This document shows, piece by piece, positions 27,792 through 37,800 of a DNA stretch of 58,582 nucleotides (the stretch's first letter is position 1; each line of letters starts with the position of its first letter). The stretch covers positions 1 through 58,582 of the forward strand of contig JAMPDX010000007.1 in assembly GCA_023665425.1 (NCBI GenBank). Direction: 5' to 3'. The notes beneath the pieces are model-generated. The model searched no databases. It had not been told where the DNA came from and saw only the letters and a program-made list of their open reading frames with translations. Both the position numbers and the translations under genes were made by a program. The DNA is from Muribaculaceae bacterium (GTDB lineage Bacteria; Bacteroidota; Bacteroidia; Bacteroidales; Muribaculaceae).

Positions 27792-28736
27792 ATGTCGCAA
27801 ACAAAAGCAAAACCTTTTCTGAAATGGGCCGGCGGTAAAACACAATTACTGCCGACGATCGAGCATTTTCTTCCCGCTGATATCAGGCAGAAGGAAAATG
27901 TTACCTATATAGAACCATTTGTGGGTGGCGGTGCAGTATTGTTTTATATGCTGCAAAACTATCCCAATATTAAAAGGGCTGTTATCAATGATATTAATCC
28001 AAAGCTGATAAATACTTATAAGACCATTAGAGACACTCCGCGCGAGCTGATAGAATTGCTGTCATACCTGCAAACATCTTATCGAGGAACGGAAGGGAAT
28101 GAGGCCCAAAAACAGTTTTATTTGGATATTCGCGATAGATTTAACACCGGAGAACTCAATAATTTAGAGAGCGCAGCATATATGATTTTTCTGAACAGAA
28201 CTTGTTTTAATGGGTTATATCGGGAAAATTCCAAAGGAAGTTTCAATGTCCCGTTTGGCAAATATGTCAATCCGACAATATGCGATGTATTCTTATTGAT
28301 GTCTGACAGCGAAATGCTGCAACGTGTTGAAATTCTGAATGGAGACTTTGCCCAAACAAAGGATTATGTCGGCGACTACACATTTTTCTATTTTGATCCG
28401 CCATACCGGCCTCTGGATGCTACTTCAAGCTTTAACTCGTATGTTAAAAGTGCATTTGATGATGAAGAACAAATAAGGCTAAAGAAGTTTTATGCCGCTA
28501 TGTCAATAGAGGGCTGTCAGTGCATGTTAAGTAATTCAGACGGTAAAGGTCGAAATATAGATGATACGTTTATGGATGACCTTTATGAGGATTTCTTCAC
28601 AGAGCGTGTTTTCGCCAAACGCTCAATAAATGCCAATCCTGCCAAAAGAGGGCAATTGACCGAGCTATTGATAAGAAATTATGCCGAATATCAGGGGCAA
28701 GCTATGAATCTATTTAATCAATTAGCCAATGACTGA
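27792..28736 (+). CDS. dpnM: Dam-type N6-adenine DNA methyltransferase (GATC)
   Basis: 314 residues from ATG 27792. D12-class adenine methylase: FLKWAGGKTQLLP at the N-terminus (SAM-binding FxGxG-like motif), YIEPFVGGGAV, FLNRTCFNGLYR, and the catalytic DPPY in YFDPPY. DpnM/Dam enzymes methylate adenine in GATC of double-stranded DNA. An in-frame ATG at 27759 lacks conserved sequence before FLKWAGGK, so I prefer 27792. The next gene, a DpnII-type endonuclease, overlaps its end by 8 bp. The three-gene block is clearly more AT-rich than its neighbours. Confidence 0.9.
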   Translation: MSQTKAKPFLKWAGGKTQLLPTIEHFLPADIRQKENVTYIEPFVGGGAVLFYMLQNYPNIKRAVINDINPKLINTYKTIRDTPRELIELLSYLQTSYRGTEGNEAQKQFYLDIRDRFNTGELNNLESAAYMIFLNRTCFNGLYRENSKGSFNVPFGKYVNPTICDVFLLMSDSEMLQRVEILNGDFAQTKDYVGDYTFFYFDPPYRPLDATSSFNSYVKSAFDDEEQIRLKKFYAAMSIEGCQCMLSNSDGKGRNIDDTFMDDLYEDFFTERVFAKRSINANPAKRGQLTELLIRNYAEYQGQAMNLFNQLAND

Positions 28737-29553
28737 AAAATTTAAAACCTTCTTGAGTCAATTAAAAGATACTCATTTCTCGCTAATGGACTATGTAGAT
28801 TTTCCAAAAGTACAAGAAAATGTTGAAGCTGTATCCATAAAATTAAATCAGCTGAATTATCTTATTGGTCAAGAAGATATGTCGGCTGCTGTAAAACGTC
28901 TGTGGCAAGAAAATCCAAAAGTCTTTACTGTGCTCTGTATCTTAATAGCAGTGAGAACAAAGGATAAGAAAAAGTCGGTAGACGTCTCAGGAAACATCCA
29001 CTATATAACTGACTATTTCACCTCAGCAGAACAAGTACTAACTTTTCTGAATGAAACAGGCCTTACTGAAGTGTTTCAACAGAAACAGATAAAAAATCTT
29101 GTGGATTACGTATTTGGTGTAGAGGTAGGTCTTGATACCCATTCTCGTAAAAATAGGGGTGGTACAATCATGGAAAAGCGTATGGCTTTAATACTTACCC
29201 AAAACGGAATAGAGTTTGAGCAAGAAGTTAATTTTACCGAATTTCCCGCTATTGTTTCTGCGCTTGGGGTGGATAAAAAACGCTTTGACTTTGTAATAAA
29301 GACCCCTGCTGTGACATATCTCATTGAGACAAACTTTTATTCTGAAGGAGGGACTAAACTCAACGAAGTGGCTCGTTCTTACACCGAATTAGCTATCAAA
29401 ATTAATGCTGTCCCGGGTTTTGAATTTGTATGGGTTACAGATGGCAAAGGTTGGCTGAAAGCCAAAAACAAGTTGGAAGAAGCCTTCAAACACATCCCTA
29501 ATATATATAATCTATCCGATTTGCCGGAGTTTATTGACAAGGTTAAAGTTTGA
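28729..29553 (+). CDS. dpnB: DpnII-type restriction endonuclease (GATC)
   Basis: 274 residues. The middle segment FGVEVGLDTHSRKNRGGT is a hallmark of the DpnII/MboI family. A PD-(D/E)XK-like core follows, KRFDFVIKT then YLIETNFYS, where D, E and N/K-like positions coordinate the metal. The enzyme should cut unmethylated GATC sites. It overlaps the methylase at its start and the second methylase at its end, so translation of protector and cutter is linked. Length agrees with the family (about 280-290). Confidence 0.9.
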   Translation: MTEKFKTFLSQLKDTHFSLMDYVDFPKVQENVEAVSIKLNQLNYLIGQEDMSAAVKRLWQENPKVFTVLCILIAVRTKDKKKSVDVSGNIHYITDYFTSAEQVLTFLNETGLTEVFQQKQIKNLVDYVFGVEVGLDTHSRKNRGGTIMEKRMALILTQNGIEFEQEVNFTEFPAIVSALGVDKKRFDFVIKTPAVTYLIETNFYSEGGTKLNEVARSYTELAIKINAVPGFEFVWVTDGKGWLKAKNKLEEAFKHIPNIYNLSDLPEFIDKVKV

Positions 29554-29558
29554 AAAAC

Positions 29559-30431
29559 ATGATAGAGTCATATTATAAATCCAATGACAGAGCATTCACA
29601 TTAGTCAATGGTGACTGTTTTGATGTGTTATCAAATTTTGACTTTAAATTTGATATGGTGTTCGCTGACCCGCCATATTTCCTGTCAAATGGAGGGATAA
29701 GTTATCAATCCGGCAAAATAGTATGCGTAGATAAGGGAAATTGGGATAAGCCGACTCATGCAGGTAGTATAGACGATTTTAACAAACAGTGGTTATCCCT
29801 GTGCCGCGACAAACTCAAAGATAATGGTACTATATGGGTTTCCGGGACACACCATAATATTTTCAGTGTAGCGAAAAATTTAGATGAATTAGGTTATAAA
29901 ATTCTGAATGTGATTACATGGGAAAAGACAAACCCACCACCGAATATCTCATGTCGATTCTTTACTTATTCAACTGAGTTCATCGTTTGGGCGAGGAAAT
30001 ACCCAAAAGTTCCTCATAGATATAATTATGAACTCATGAAGGCCATTAATAATGGTAAGCAAATGACAGATGTTTGGAGACTGCCCGCAATTGGTAGATG
30101 GGAAAAGTCATGTGGCAAACATCCCACTCAAAAACCATTGGCTTTGCTTACCCGAATAATTATAGCTTGCACAGTACCCGGAAATTGGATTCTTGACCCA
30201 TTTGCTGGAGCTTCCACCACCGGCATTGCAGCTTATATTTGCGGCAGACGTTTTTTGGGAATTGAGAAAGAGACCGTATTCTCCGAAATGTCACGGCTTA
30301 GGCGGCTGGAGTTGGACAATACAGACATCTTGAACCAGTATAAAGCTAAACTGACAGATTTGTCTTATTGCAATGTGAATGAGACATTGTCAGAACCGGA
30401 TGCCGACTATGGTCTTGACTTGCCTTTTTGA
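29559..30431 (+). CDS. dpnA: DpnA-type N6-adenine DNA methyltransferase
   Basis: 290 residues from ATG 29559; a TTG at 29550 overlapping the previous stop is also possible. Beta-class N6/N4 methylase: VFADPPYFLSNGG (catalytic DPPY) near residue 34 and the SAM-binding LDPFAGASTTGIAA near the C-terminus. In the pneumococcal DpnII system this second methylase also acts on single-stranded DNA and protects incoming plasmid DNA during transformation. The order here (M, R, A) differs from the pneumococcal order (dpnM, dpnA, dpnB). Confidence 0.87.
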   Translation: MIESYYKSNDRAFTLVNGDCFDVLSNFDFKFDMVFADPPYFLSNGGISYQSGKIVCVDKGNWDKPTHAGSIDDFNKQWLSLCRDKLKDNGTIWVSGTHHNIFSVAKNLDELGYKILNVITWEKTNPPPNISCRFFTYSTEFIVWARKYPKVPHRYNYELMKAINNGKQMTDVWRLPAIGRWEKSCGKHPTQKPLALLTRIIIACTVPGNWILDPFAGASTTGIAAYICGRRFLGIEKETVFSEMSRLRRLELDNTDILNQYKAKLTDLSYCNVNETLSEPDADYGLDLPF

Positions 30432-30484
30432 TTAAGGGGGACTCAATTAGTGGAGATGGTGAGTAATATTTCGGGAATTTTTTG

Positions 30485-30492
30485 TAATTTTG
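30485..30492 (+). promoter_or_regulatory. -7 box for typA
   Basis: TAATTTTG fits TAnnTTTG. Transcription would start near 30499, with about 75 nt before the typA ATG. A good -33 element is not seen. Confidence 0.45.
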
Positions 30493-30574
30493 TGGGCTGA
30501 AACAGAGAAAGTAAAAAGGATGATGGGCGGATTATGGGCCGTGTTGGGTCTATGATGCTCAAAATGACGCACTT

Positions 30575-32371
30575 ATGGAAGATATTCGCAATATTGCCAT
30601 TATCGCACATGTGGACCATGGCAAAACTACTTTGGTTGATAAGATGCTCTTGGCCGGACATCTGTTCCGCGACGGACAGACTACCGGCGAGCTGATACTC
30701 GATAATAATGACCTGGAACGCGAGAGGGGCATTACCATCCTCTCCAAGAATGTTTCCATCAATTATAAAGGAACAAAGATCAATATCATAGATACACCGG
30801 GCCACGCCGACTTTGGTGGCGAGGTGGAGCGAGTGCTCAATATGGCTGACGGATGCCTGCTGTTGGTAGATGCCTTTGAGGGCCCCATGCCGCAGACACG
30901 CTTTGTGCTTCAGAAAGCTATCCAGATGGGCCTCAAACCGGTAGTAGTGATAAATAAGGTTGACAAGCCCAACTGTCGCCCCGATGAGGTGCAAGAGATG
31001 GTGTTCGACCTGATGTATAACCTCGGCGCTACCGAGGAGCAACTCGACTTCCCTACAATCTACGGCTCTGCCAAGCAGGGATGGATGAGCGACGACTGGC
31101 GCAAGCCCACCGACAATATCGTGCCGGTGCTTGATGCCATCGTGAAGTATATCCCGGCGCCTACGCAGATAGAGGGTGACGCCCAGATGCTCATCACCTC
31201 TCTCGACTTCTCAAGCTATGTGGGCCGTATTGCAATCGGTCGTGTTCACCGTGGCACAATACGCGAAGGTATGGATATGGCTCTCATAAAGAAGGATGGT
31301 AGCGTAGAGAAACAGAGAGTCAAGGAGTTGCATACCTTCGAGGGTATGGGGCGCAAGAAGGTGAAGGAGGTGAGCAGTGGCGATATTTGCGCTATTGTGG
31401 GCCTTACCAATTTTGAGATTGGTGATACACTGACATTGCCTAACAATCCCGAGGCTCTCCCGCGCATCGAGATAGATGAGCCCACCATGTCTATGACTTT
31501 CACCATCAACGACTCCCCATTCTTTGGCAAGGATGGCAAGTATGTCACTTCACGCCACATAGGTGAGCGCTTGACCAAGGAGCTCGATCGCAACCTTGCT
31601 CTGCGTGTGCAGAAGGCAGAGGACTCTGATGTGTGGACTGTCTTTGGCCGCGGCGTCTTGCACCTCTCAATCCTCATTGAGACTATGCGTCGCGAGGGCT
31701 ACGAGTTGCAAGTGGGCCAGCCGCAAGTTATTATCAAAGAGATAGATGGTGTGAAATGCGAGCCGGTAGAGGCTCTCACCATAAATGTGCCGGAGGAGTA
31801 TTCGTCCAAGGTGATTGATATGGTGACACGACGCAAAGGTGATATTTTGAGTATGGAGACTCAAAATGACCGTATTCATATTGAGTTCCAGATACCGGCA
31901 CGCGGTATCATAGGTCTGCGCAACAATGTGCTCACCGCTACCGCCGGTGAGGCAATCATGGCCCATCGCTTCTTGGAGTATCAGCCATGGAAGGGAGAGA
32001 TAGAGCGTCGCACCAATGGCTCGCTGATAGCCATGGAGGGTGGCACCGCTTTTGCGTATGCCATAGACAAACTGCAAGACCGTGGCCGCTTCTTCATCTT
32101 CCCGCAAGAGGAGGTGTATGCCGGGCAGGTTGTTGGTGAGAATGCCAAGGAGAATGATATCGTGGTCAATGTCACCAAGAGCAAGAAGTTGACAAATATG
32201 CGTGCATCCGGTGCTGATGACAAGGCCAAGATTGTGCCCCCGGTAGTTTTCAGCCTTGAGGAGGCCCTTGAGTATATCAAGGAGGATGAGTATGTTGAGG
32301 TGACCCCCAACCATATTCGCTTGCGCAAAATCATCCTCGATGAGCTTGAGCGCAAGCGTGCCAACCGTTAA
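30575..32371 (+). CDS. typA: Ribosome-associated translational GTPase TypA/BipA
   Basis: 598 residues, the usual length. The N-terminal GTPase domain has [10 protein letters not shown] (P-loop), [11 protein letters not shown] (G3) and NKVDKP (G4), followed by EF-Tu/EF-G-like domains and the BipA-specific C-terminal domain ([16 protein letters not shown]). TypA binds 70S ribosomes and helps large-subunit assembly and growth under stress such as cold. It is a single-gene unit between the restriction system and the FHA-kinase operon, closed by a strong terminator. Confidence 0.97.
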   Translation: MEDIRNIAIIAHVDHGKTTLVDKMLLAGHLFRDGQTTGELILDNNDLERERGITILSKNVSINYKGTKINIIDTPGHADFGGEVERVLNMADGCLLLVDAFEGPMPQTRFVLQKAIQMGLKPVVVINKVDKPNCRPDEVQEMVFDLMYNLGATEEQLDFPTIYGSAKQGWMSDDWRKPTDNIVPVLDAIVKYIPAPTQIEGDAQMLITSLDFSSYVGRIAIGRVHRGTIREGMDMALIKKDGSVEKQRVKELHTFEGMGRKKVKEVSSGDICAIVGLTNFEIGDTLTLPNNPEALPRIEIDEPTMSMTFTINDSPFFGKDGKYVTSRHIGERLTKELDRNLALRVQKAEDSDVWTVFGRGVLHLSILIETMRREGYELQVGQPQVIIKEIDGVKCEPVEALTINVPEEYSSKVIDMVTRRKGDILSMETQNDRIHIEFQIPARGIIGLRNNVLTATAGEAIMAHRFLEYQPWKGEIERRTNGSLIAMEGGTAFAYAIDKLQDRGRFFIFPQEEVYAGQVVGENAKENDIVVNVTKSKKLTNMRASGADDKAKIVPPVVFSLEEALEYIKEDEYVEVTPNHIRLRKIILDELERKRANR

Positions 32372-32407
32372 TTTGAGCTTTTTTGATTCATTTTTAGATT
32401 AATTTGG

Positions 32408-32445
32408 AATCTCGTCTTGCCACTAAATGCAAGACGAGATTTTTT
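32408..32445 (+). terminator. Intrinsic terminator of typA
   Basis: AATCTCGTCTTGC (32408-32420) pairs perfectly with GCAAGACGAGATT (32429-32441) around an eight-base loop, followed at once by a T-run. Confidence 0.92.
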
Positions 32446-32557
32446 AATTTATCTCGCCAAAAAGCTCAGATGATAGATTTTGCACAAAAGAGACTCTTTA
32501 TAAAAGCTTAGATTATTAAAAAAAGTTATAAGCTCTTAGACTATTATAATTTTTTTG

Positions 32558-32565
32558 TATCTTTG
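32558..32565 (+). promoter_or_regulatory. Promoter of the FHA-PP2C-RodA/PBP-kinase operon
   Basis: TATCTTTG is a perfect -7 element, with a weak TTA about 19 bp upstream. Transcription should start near 32572, only about 14 nt before the ATG at 32586. No comparably good promoter is seen before later genes, which suggests one long transcript to about 44429. Confidence 0.65.
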
Positions 32566-32585
32566 CAAGATAATCCTATTAAGAC

Positions 32586-33611
32586 ATGGGCTTTAAGAAG
32601 TTTGTAAAAGGAATTTTTAATCCACAACCACCGATAGTTCAGGAGCAAGGGGAAAAGAAGCAGGCCCGCAACAAGGCTTCCCTTGTAATTGATGAGATAG
32701 TGTATGCCTTTGAAGAGTCTGTCAAAGCTGCCGGCACATCCCGTTCGCTCATATGCCACACAGCATATGTGGCATATGTGCCGTCACGCTATTATCGCGA
32801 CTTGCAGCTGACATTTGGCATTATTACCAAAGAGATAGTTGATATCTTTCACGAGCGGATCAATGCCAAACTGAGCAAGAACCCGAAGCTGAAATTTTCA
32901 ACCCCTTACAATTTTTGGTCGTTTGACCTGATATCGCTCGATGAGAATTGCAGTGACATCCCTGACCCGGATAATCCTGACAGTATAGTCAGCTTCGATG
33001 AGTTGGAAGAGAACTTTGTAGCAGTGCGCTCCACCATGGTGCCCAATGATATGTTTGACTTCGAGTCTGCCTCTGATGATGACAGCATACGCACCAACCG
33101 TGCACAGCCCAACAGTACCTTCAATAGGATACAGGCGCTCTCTATCGGTGCCATCAGGGGCCTAAAACCGAGTGGACAGGGGTATATGTATCCCATAGAC
33201 CCGAAAGGTGACAGTCTGCTGAATACGGATGCAAGGACCGGTAGCGGCGGTATTTCTGACACTGTCTTGGCCGTGCTTGAGGCGGCAGATTTCGATATCG
33301 CCTTTACAGACAGAAGCGGCAATATGTATCCCAAGCTGGATATCAAGCTCAACGATTTCTACATCGGAGGGCCCTCGGCAAGCTACAACTACAATGGTTT
33401 GCCTCTTGTACACCTTAATTCAGAAGCCGTGATGAGTCCACACCTGGAGATACGTCGCGACACTGACGGCAGTTTCTATCTGCGTCCTCTCGGCGCTGTG
33501 GAACTGAATGGCCTCGAGATAAAGCGTAATAAGTGGGCCAGACTCTCCGACCGCAACTCATCAATCAAAATCAACGGAGAAATCGAGCTTACATTCAATA
33601 GGAAAATTTAG
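32586..33611 (+). CDS. FhaA-like protein: DUF3662-like N-terminus plus divergent FHA domain
   Basis: 341 residues. Residues 1-125 start MGFKKFVKGIF and include IVYAFEESVKAA and a YVPSRYYRDLQ segment then an amphipathic helix. This looks like the N-terminal domain (DUF3662) of actinobacterial FhaA, which carries a similar VPNRY...L motif. Residues about 255-341 resemble an FHA sandwich with S284-P-H286 and LNG, but the usual Gly-Arg is GG, so phosphothreonine binding may be altered. In actinobacteria FhaA links the kinases PknA/PknB to cell-wall machinery. It is first in an operon with PP2C, RodA-PBP and kinase genes. Its TAG stop is formed by the repeat at 33606. Recognition is by eye. Confidence 0.6.
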   Translation: MGFKKFVKGIFNPQPPIVQEQGEKKQARNKASLVIDEIVYAFEESVKAAGTSRSLICHTAYVAYVPSRYYRDLQLTFGIITKEIVDIFHERINAKLSKNPKLKFSTPYNFWSFDLISLDENCSDIPDPDNPDSIVSFDELEENFVAVRSTMVPNDMFDFESASDDDSIRTNRAQPNSTFNRIQALSIGAIRGLKPSGQGYMYPIDPKGDSLLNTDARTGSGGISDTVLAVLEAADFDIAFTDRSGNMYPKLDIKLNDFYIGGPSASYNYNGLPLVHLNSEAVMSPHLEIRRDTDGSFYLRPLGAVELNGLEIKRNKWARLSDRNSSIKINGEIELTFNRKI

Positions 33612-33637
33612 AGCTTGTTTAATAAACAATGTGGAAT
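33606..33637. repeat. GAGCTTGTTTAATAAA repeat copy
   Basis: TTTAGAGCTTGTTTAATAAA at 33607-33626, then CAATGTGGAA, matches the left part of the repeats at 541 and 58461. It provides the TAG stop codon of the preceding gene. The 112 bp between the two genes hold no other recognised feature. Confidence 0.6.
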
Positions 33638-33723
33638 TTAGCCTTTATACTTTGTGAAATATTGTTGCTGTTGTTTTTAATTGCAGTAGCATTCCGAAAT
33701 CCCAAATCAGACAAGTAAACACA

Positions 33724-34863
33724 ATGCAGATATCATTCTTCGGAGCAACAGACATAGGCCGTAAGCGCACCAATAATGAGGATGCTTTTATAGCACAAGA
33801 GATATGGGACAATGAGCATATACTGCTCGTTGCCATCGATGGTATGGGAGGTGAGGAGGGTGGCGAGGTAGCCGCCGAGATAGCACGACTCACCATCGTT
33901 GAGTATCTCGAAAGGATACATGATGGCTCGCCACTTAATTTGATAAAGAGCGCCATGGCCGAGGCCAACAATGCCATATTGCATGAGAAGGATACACAAC
34001 CCCGCTATCAGAGGATGGGGTGTGTGGCCACCGCCGGCATTTTTGACCTCAAGGAGCAAACCCTCAGTATAGCTCATGTAGGTGACTCCAGACTGTATCG
34101 CTTCTCGCATGATGAGCTTACCAAGCTGACCCACGACCACAGTCTGATAGGCTATCAGGAGGAGCAGGGTATACTCACGGAGGAGCAGGCCATGCATCAT
34201 CCTCGACGCTCAGTGATAGAGCGGTGTCTTGGGGCCGAACTGCATAATCCTGAAGATAAGCATTTTATCGAAGCCGGCATTTTCCCCCTTGCCAATGGAG
34301 AGACATATATATTCTGCTCAGACGGGCTGAGCGATGTGCTGACTTCAGACCAAATAAAAGCCTGCCTTGGCCGGGGACGTACTCCCGCTGCTGAATGCAA
34401 ACAGCTCATCGATGCGGCCAATAATGCCGGAGGCAAAGACAATATCACCATCATCATAGCCCATATAGGGAGACCTTCATCCGGTAAAAAGGGAGCATCT
34501 CGACCTATACCGGCCTCAGCAAAAAAACAAGGTGTCAACCCCGCCGAAAAGTACATTCGCACTACCTCCGAAGCTTCCGACACGGTTGAAAAAACGCAAA
34601 ATATACGTCGCAACTCCAACCGTTTTCGCCGAGTGTCCTTGCTGATTGTAACCAACATCATATCCCTATGTATAGGCGCCGCAATATCCTTCATTATTTT
34701 TCATAAGAATGAAGTGCCGGTAAAACCGGAAGAGATGAAGACGGAGCTTAAAACAGTGCCATATCCAGCTGATAGTGTGTCTGCACCGTCAGACACAGCT
34801 TCTATCCAATCCTCTGATACTCGGACTCCTAACAGGGCAGCCAAGCCAAATACCGACAACTAA
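33724..34863 (+). CDS. PstP-like membrane PP2C Ser/Thr phosphatase
   Basis: 379 residues. Complete PPM phosphatase domain (1-250): GRKRTNNEDA, AIDGMGGEEGGE, AHVGDSRLYR, THDHSLI, FCSDGLSD and GGKDNITI. A basic/Ser-rich linker leads to one membrane helix (about 306-328) and a short Ser/Thr/Pro-rich periplasmic tail. This is the layout of mycobacterial PstP, which reverses PknA/PknB phosphorylation. The stop overlaps the next start as TAATG, so it is coupled to the RodA-PBP gene. It is closer to the canonical PP2C consensus than the phosphatase at 5171. Confidence 0.88.
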   Translation: MQISFFGATDIGRKRTNNEDAFIAQEIWDNEHILLVAIDGMGGEEGGEVAAEIARLTIVEYLERIHDGSPLNLIKSAMAEANNAILHEKDTQPRYQRMGCVATAGIFDLKEQTLSIAHVGDSRLYRFSHDELTKLTHDHSLIGYQEEQGILTEEQAMHHPRRSVIERCLGAELHNPEDKHFIEAGIFPLANGETYIFCSDGLSDVLTSDQIKACLGRGRTPAAECKQLIDAANNAGGKDNITIIIAHIGRPSSGKKGASRPIPASAKKQGVNPAEKYIRTTSEASDTVEKTQNIRRNSNRFRRVSLLIVTNIISLCIGAAISFIIFHKNEVPVKPEEMKTELKTVPYPADSVSAPSDTASIQSSDTRTPNRAAKPNTDN

Positions 34864-37800
34864 TGAAACTTCGCTCTACCATTATTGCATACATCCTGGT
34901 AGCGGTCCTCATGATTTTGGGGGCCAAAGCCATTTTGTATAATCTCGAGCCTTTGTTCGAGAAGGTTGACAATAGGATAGCCACCGGTCAGACAGTTGTG
35001 ATGAACGATAAGTTGGAGGCCCAAAAGCTTGACTCCCTATTGCTCAACGGCGACTATGTCACCGACACTCGGGATGCTGCTTTAATAAGCAACTGGTATA
35101 TGCAGCAATTAAGTGAGGGTGATCCGATTACATTTCTTGACCAGATAACGGCCGAACGTTTCCATCTACCTTTCGACAGCATCCTCACCCGCGGCGGCGA
35201 GGGCCTGAATGCTCGCCTGCAGACTGACAAAATAAACATAGGCCAGGATGAAGAGTGGGCCAAATTAGACAGGCAGAAGCTTTCCTCAACTTTTGGCGAA
35301 GAGAATGACTCCTCAGCCGTAATCAGGGTAAAAGTGTCCGAAAAAACCGGGTCTGCCGGCTTCTTTGGCGATGGCACGACCCCAATCTCCGGTGTAGTTG
35401 TGCGTCTGACAGAGCACTTTGTCAACCCTGACATTCCCTCCTCCGAGCTCGCCCTCTCCAACGATACAAAGACTGTAGGCTATGCCATCACAGACCAAGA
35501 AGGCGAAGCACACTTTAATGCTATTAAAGGACATTTCTATAGCGTATTACCTATACGCGAAGGGTATGCCTATGGCTCGTCAAAGGGCACTGACAAGGGG
35601 GCTATGGCATCTGATATGGATGTGCTAAACTTTACTCAGAAACCCCACGTATTGCGCCCATTTAGCCCGGGTGTATATCAGCAATTACGTAAGGACCAGG
35701 CGCTTATAGCACGTACACCTGCCGACTTCACTCGAGGTCTGACATGGGGTGTAGGCATCTTCTTGCTTACATGGGCTCTTGTTTTTGTGGCTATTGTAAT
35801 AATGGACCGCAGGCTTGGCAGAGTCACCGACAAACTCATACCTGTGGCCATTATGATACTCTCGGCTATAGGTCTGCTTACACTATACGGCACTATGCGA
35901 CCATTGTCCGACACATTTTTCGCGCAAAAGATGGTGTGGTTTAATGTAGTGGGCTGTATCACCATGGTGCTCTTTTCCAGCGTAAATTACCTTAAGCTTT
36001 TCCAACGATATCGCTCACTGTGGGTAGATAAAATGCAGGTGGGGCAGGGCACCTTTATGAGTGTGATTTACACCTATCCTTTCCTTATATTAGCCGCTGC
36101 ACTGATGGTGCTTTTGCGCATTGCCGGTACCGGTCCTATCAACAGTGATGCACGTGTCAACCTTGGCTTCTTCCAGCCCAGCGAAGTGATTAAATACTTG
36201 GTAATTATCTTTATGGCCATGTTCTTTGTGGCTAAGGGAGATGTGATACGCACCTACGGAGCCCGCATGACCAAGTTGGCGCGTCGGCGCCATTGGGCCA
36301 TTATCAGCGTTGTGGTATTGGCTATTTTGGCTATCAGCCTGTTGTTCCTCGGTTTGCTTAAAGATATGGGCCCGGGATTGGTAATACTCGCCACATTCAT
36401 CCTCGTTTATTCTATAGTGAGACGCGACTTCCCTATGCTCATGATAGGAGTAGTGAGTTATATGCTCTTGGTTGGTGCAGCATATATGATGACCCCGATG
36501 ATGTCGATACGCTTGTGTGCCATCGGCTTATGGTTCCTGTTGTGGCTTCTGTTCGGTTGGCTGAGGTCAAAGACAGTATATGAGAGTGCCATCTTCTTCA
36601 ACGCGCTGATATCATTATTTCTTGCCGGCGGCTATATCATCACCCCCATATTGCCAAATATGGCTACACGCCTCTTTAACCGCACCAATATGGCATGGTC
36701 AGGCATATTCGATAATTCCATACCTCAAGGAGACCAAATAGCGCAAGGTATCTGGGGTGCAGCCAGTGGCGGCTTCACCGGTATGGGCCCTGGTGGTGGT
36801 TCATCCTACCTCATCCCGGCCGGACATACCGACTTGATACTCAGTAGCGTGGGCGAGCAAATGGGTTGGCTTGGCTTACTCATTGTGGCTATATGCTTCT
36901 TCATATTAGTGACTCGAACCACCTCGGCCGCCCAATATTCCGGCAACAAGTTTACGATGTATATTACTCTCGGTATAGGTATGCTCACCGGTGTGCAGTT
37001 CCTCCTAATCGCGTTGGGCTCTATAGGCGCTATCCCCTTGACCGGCGTGCCGGTACCTTTTCTTAGCTATAGCGGCACCAGCCTGGTGCTCTCCTTGGCT
37101 GCATACGGAGTGGTCATCTCCGTATCGCGCCATCAAGGCAGCCTCAAAGCCCTGGAGGCATTTGTGGTACAAGAGCCGGACCACCCGACACGTACTCGCC
37201 GCAAGGTAGAAGATAATTTTGCAGTCAAAGAGGCTAAATCACTGACACGTAACTTGTTTGCCGGTATGCTGCTATTCTTTATCGGTATCGTGGTCATTCT
37301 CTCCATCAACGGCTATTTTCAGATGATACGTCGCGATGAGACACTGCTGCGCCCGGCAATAACTTCCACCAATCAGGGGCTGCGTGAGCTGACCTACAAC
37401 CCTCGCATCAAGCAGATTATCGATATGCTCGATCGTGGCAACCTGTATGATCGCAATGGCTTACTACTTGCTACCGATGATAAAAAACAAATGACAGAAG
37501 CGAGGGGGGCTTTGATAGAAGCGGGTGCAGTACCCGAACATATTAAGACACTCACCGGCAAACAGTTAAAGCGTTACTATCCCTTTGGGGCCGATATGGT
37601 GTTCATGGTGGGAGACCTCAACCGTTCCGATATTTATGCCAACTACAGCCCAATACCCATGGGCTACCTTGCCGAGAATGCCAATGAAGACTATCTGCGC
37701 GGTTTTGAGACCCACCCCAAGACAGTGGAGCTCACGAGCGAGAAATACAAATACAATAAATTTCTCGATCCGGCGCAGAATGTGTCAATCAAGTTTCGTC

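Noticed and set aside
30443..32314. Long open frames on the minus strand opposite typA
   Set aside because: They mirror a strongly conserved gene, have no promoter or family features, and are explained by codon bias of typA.
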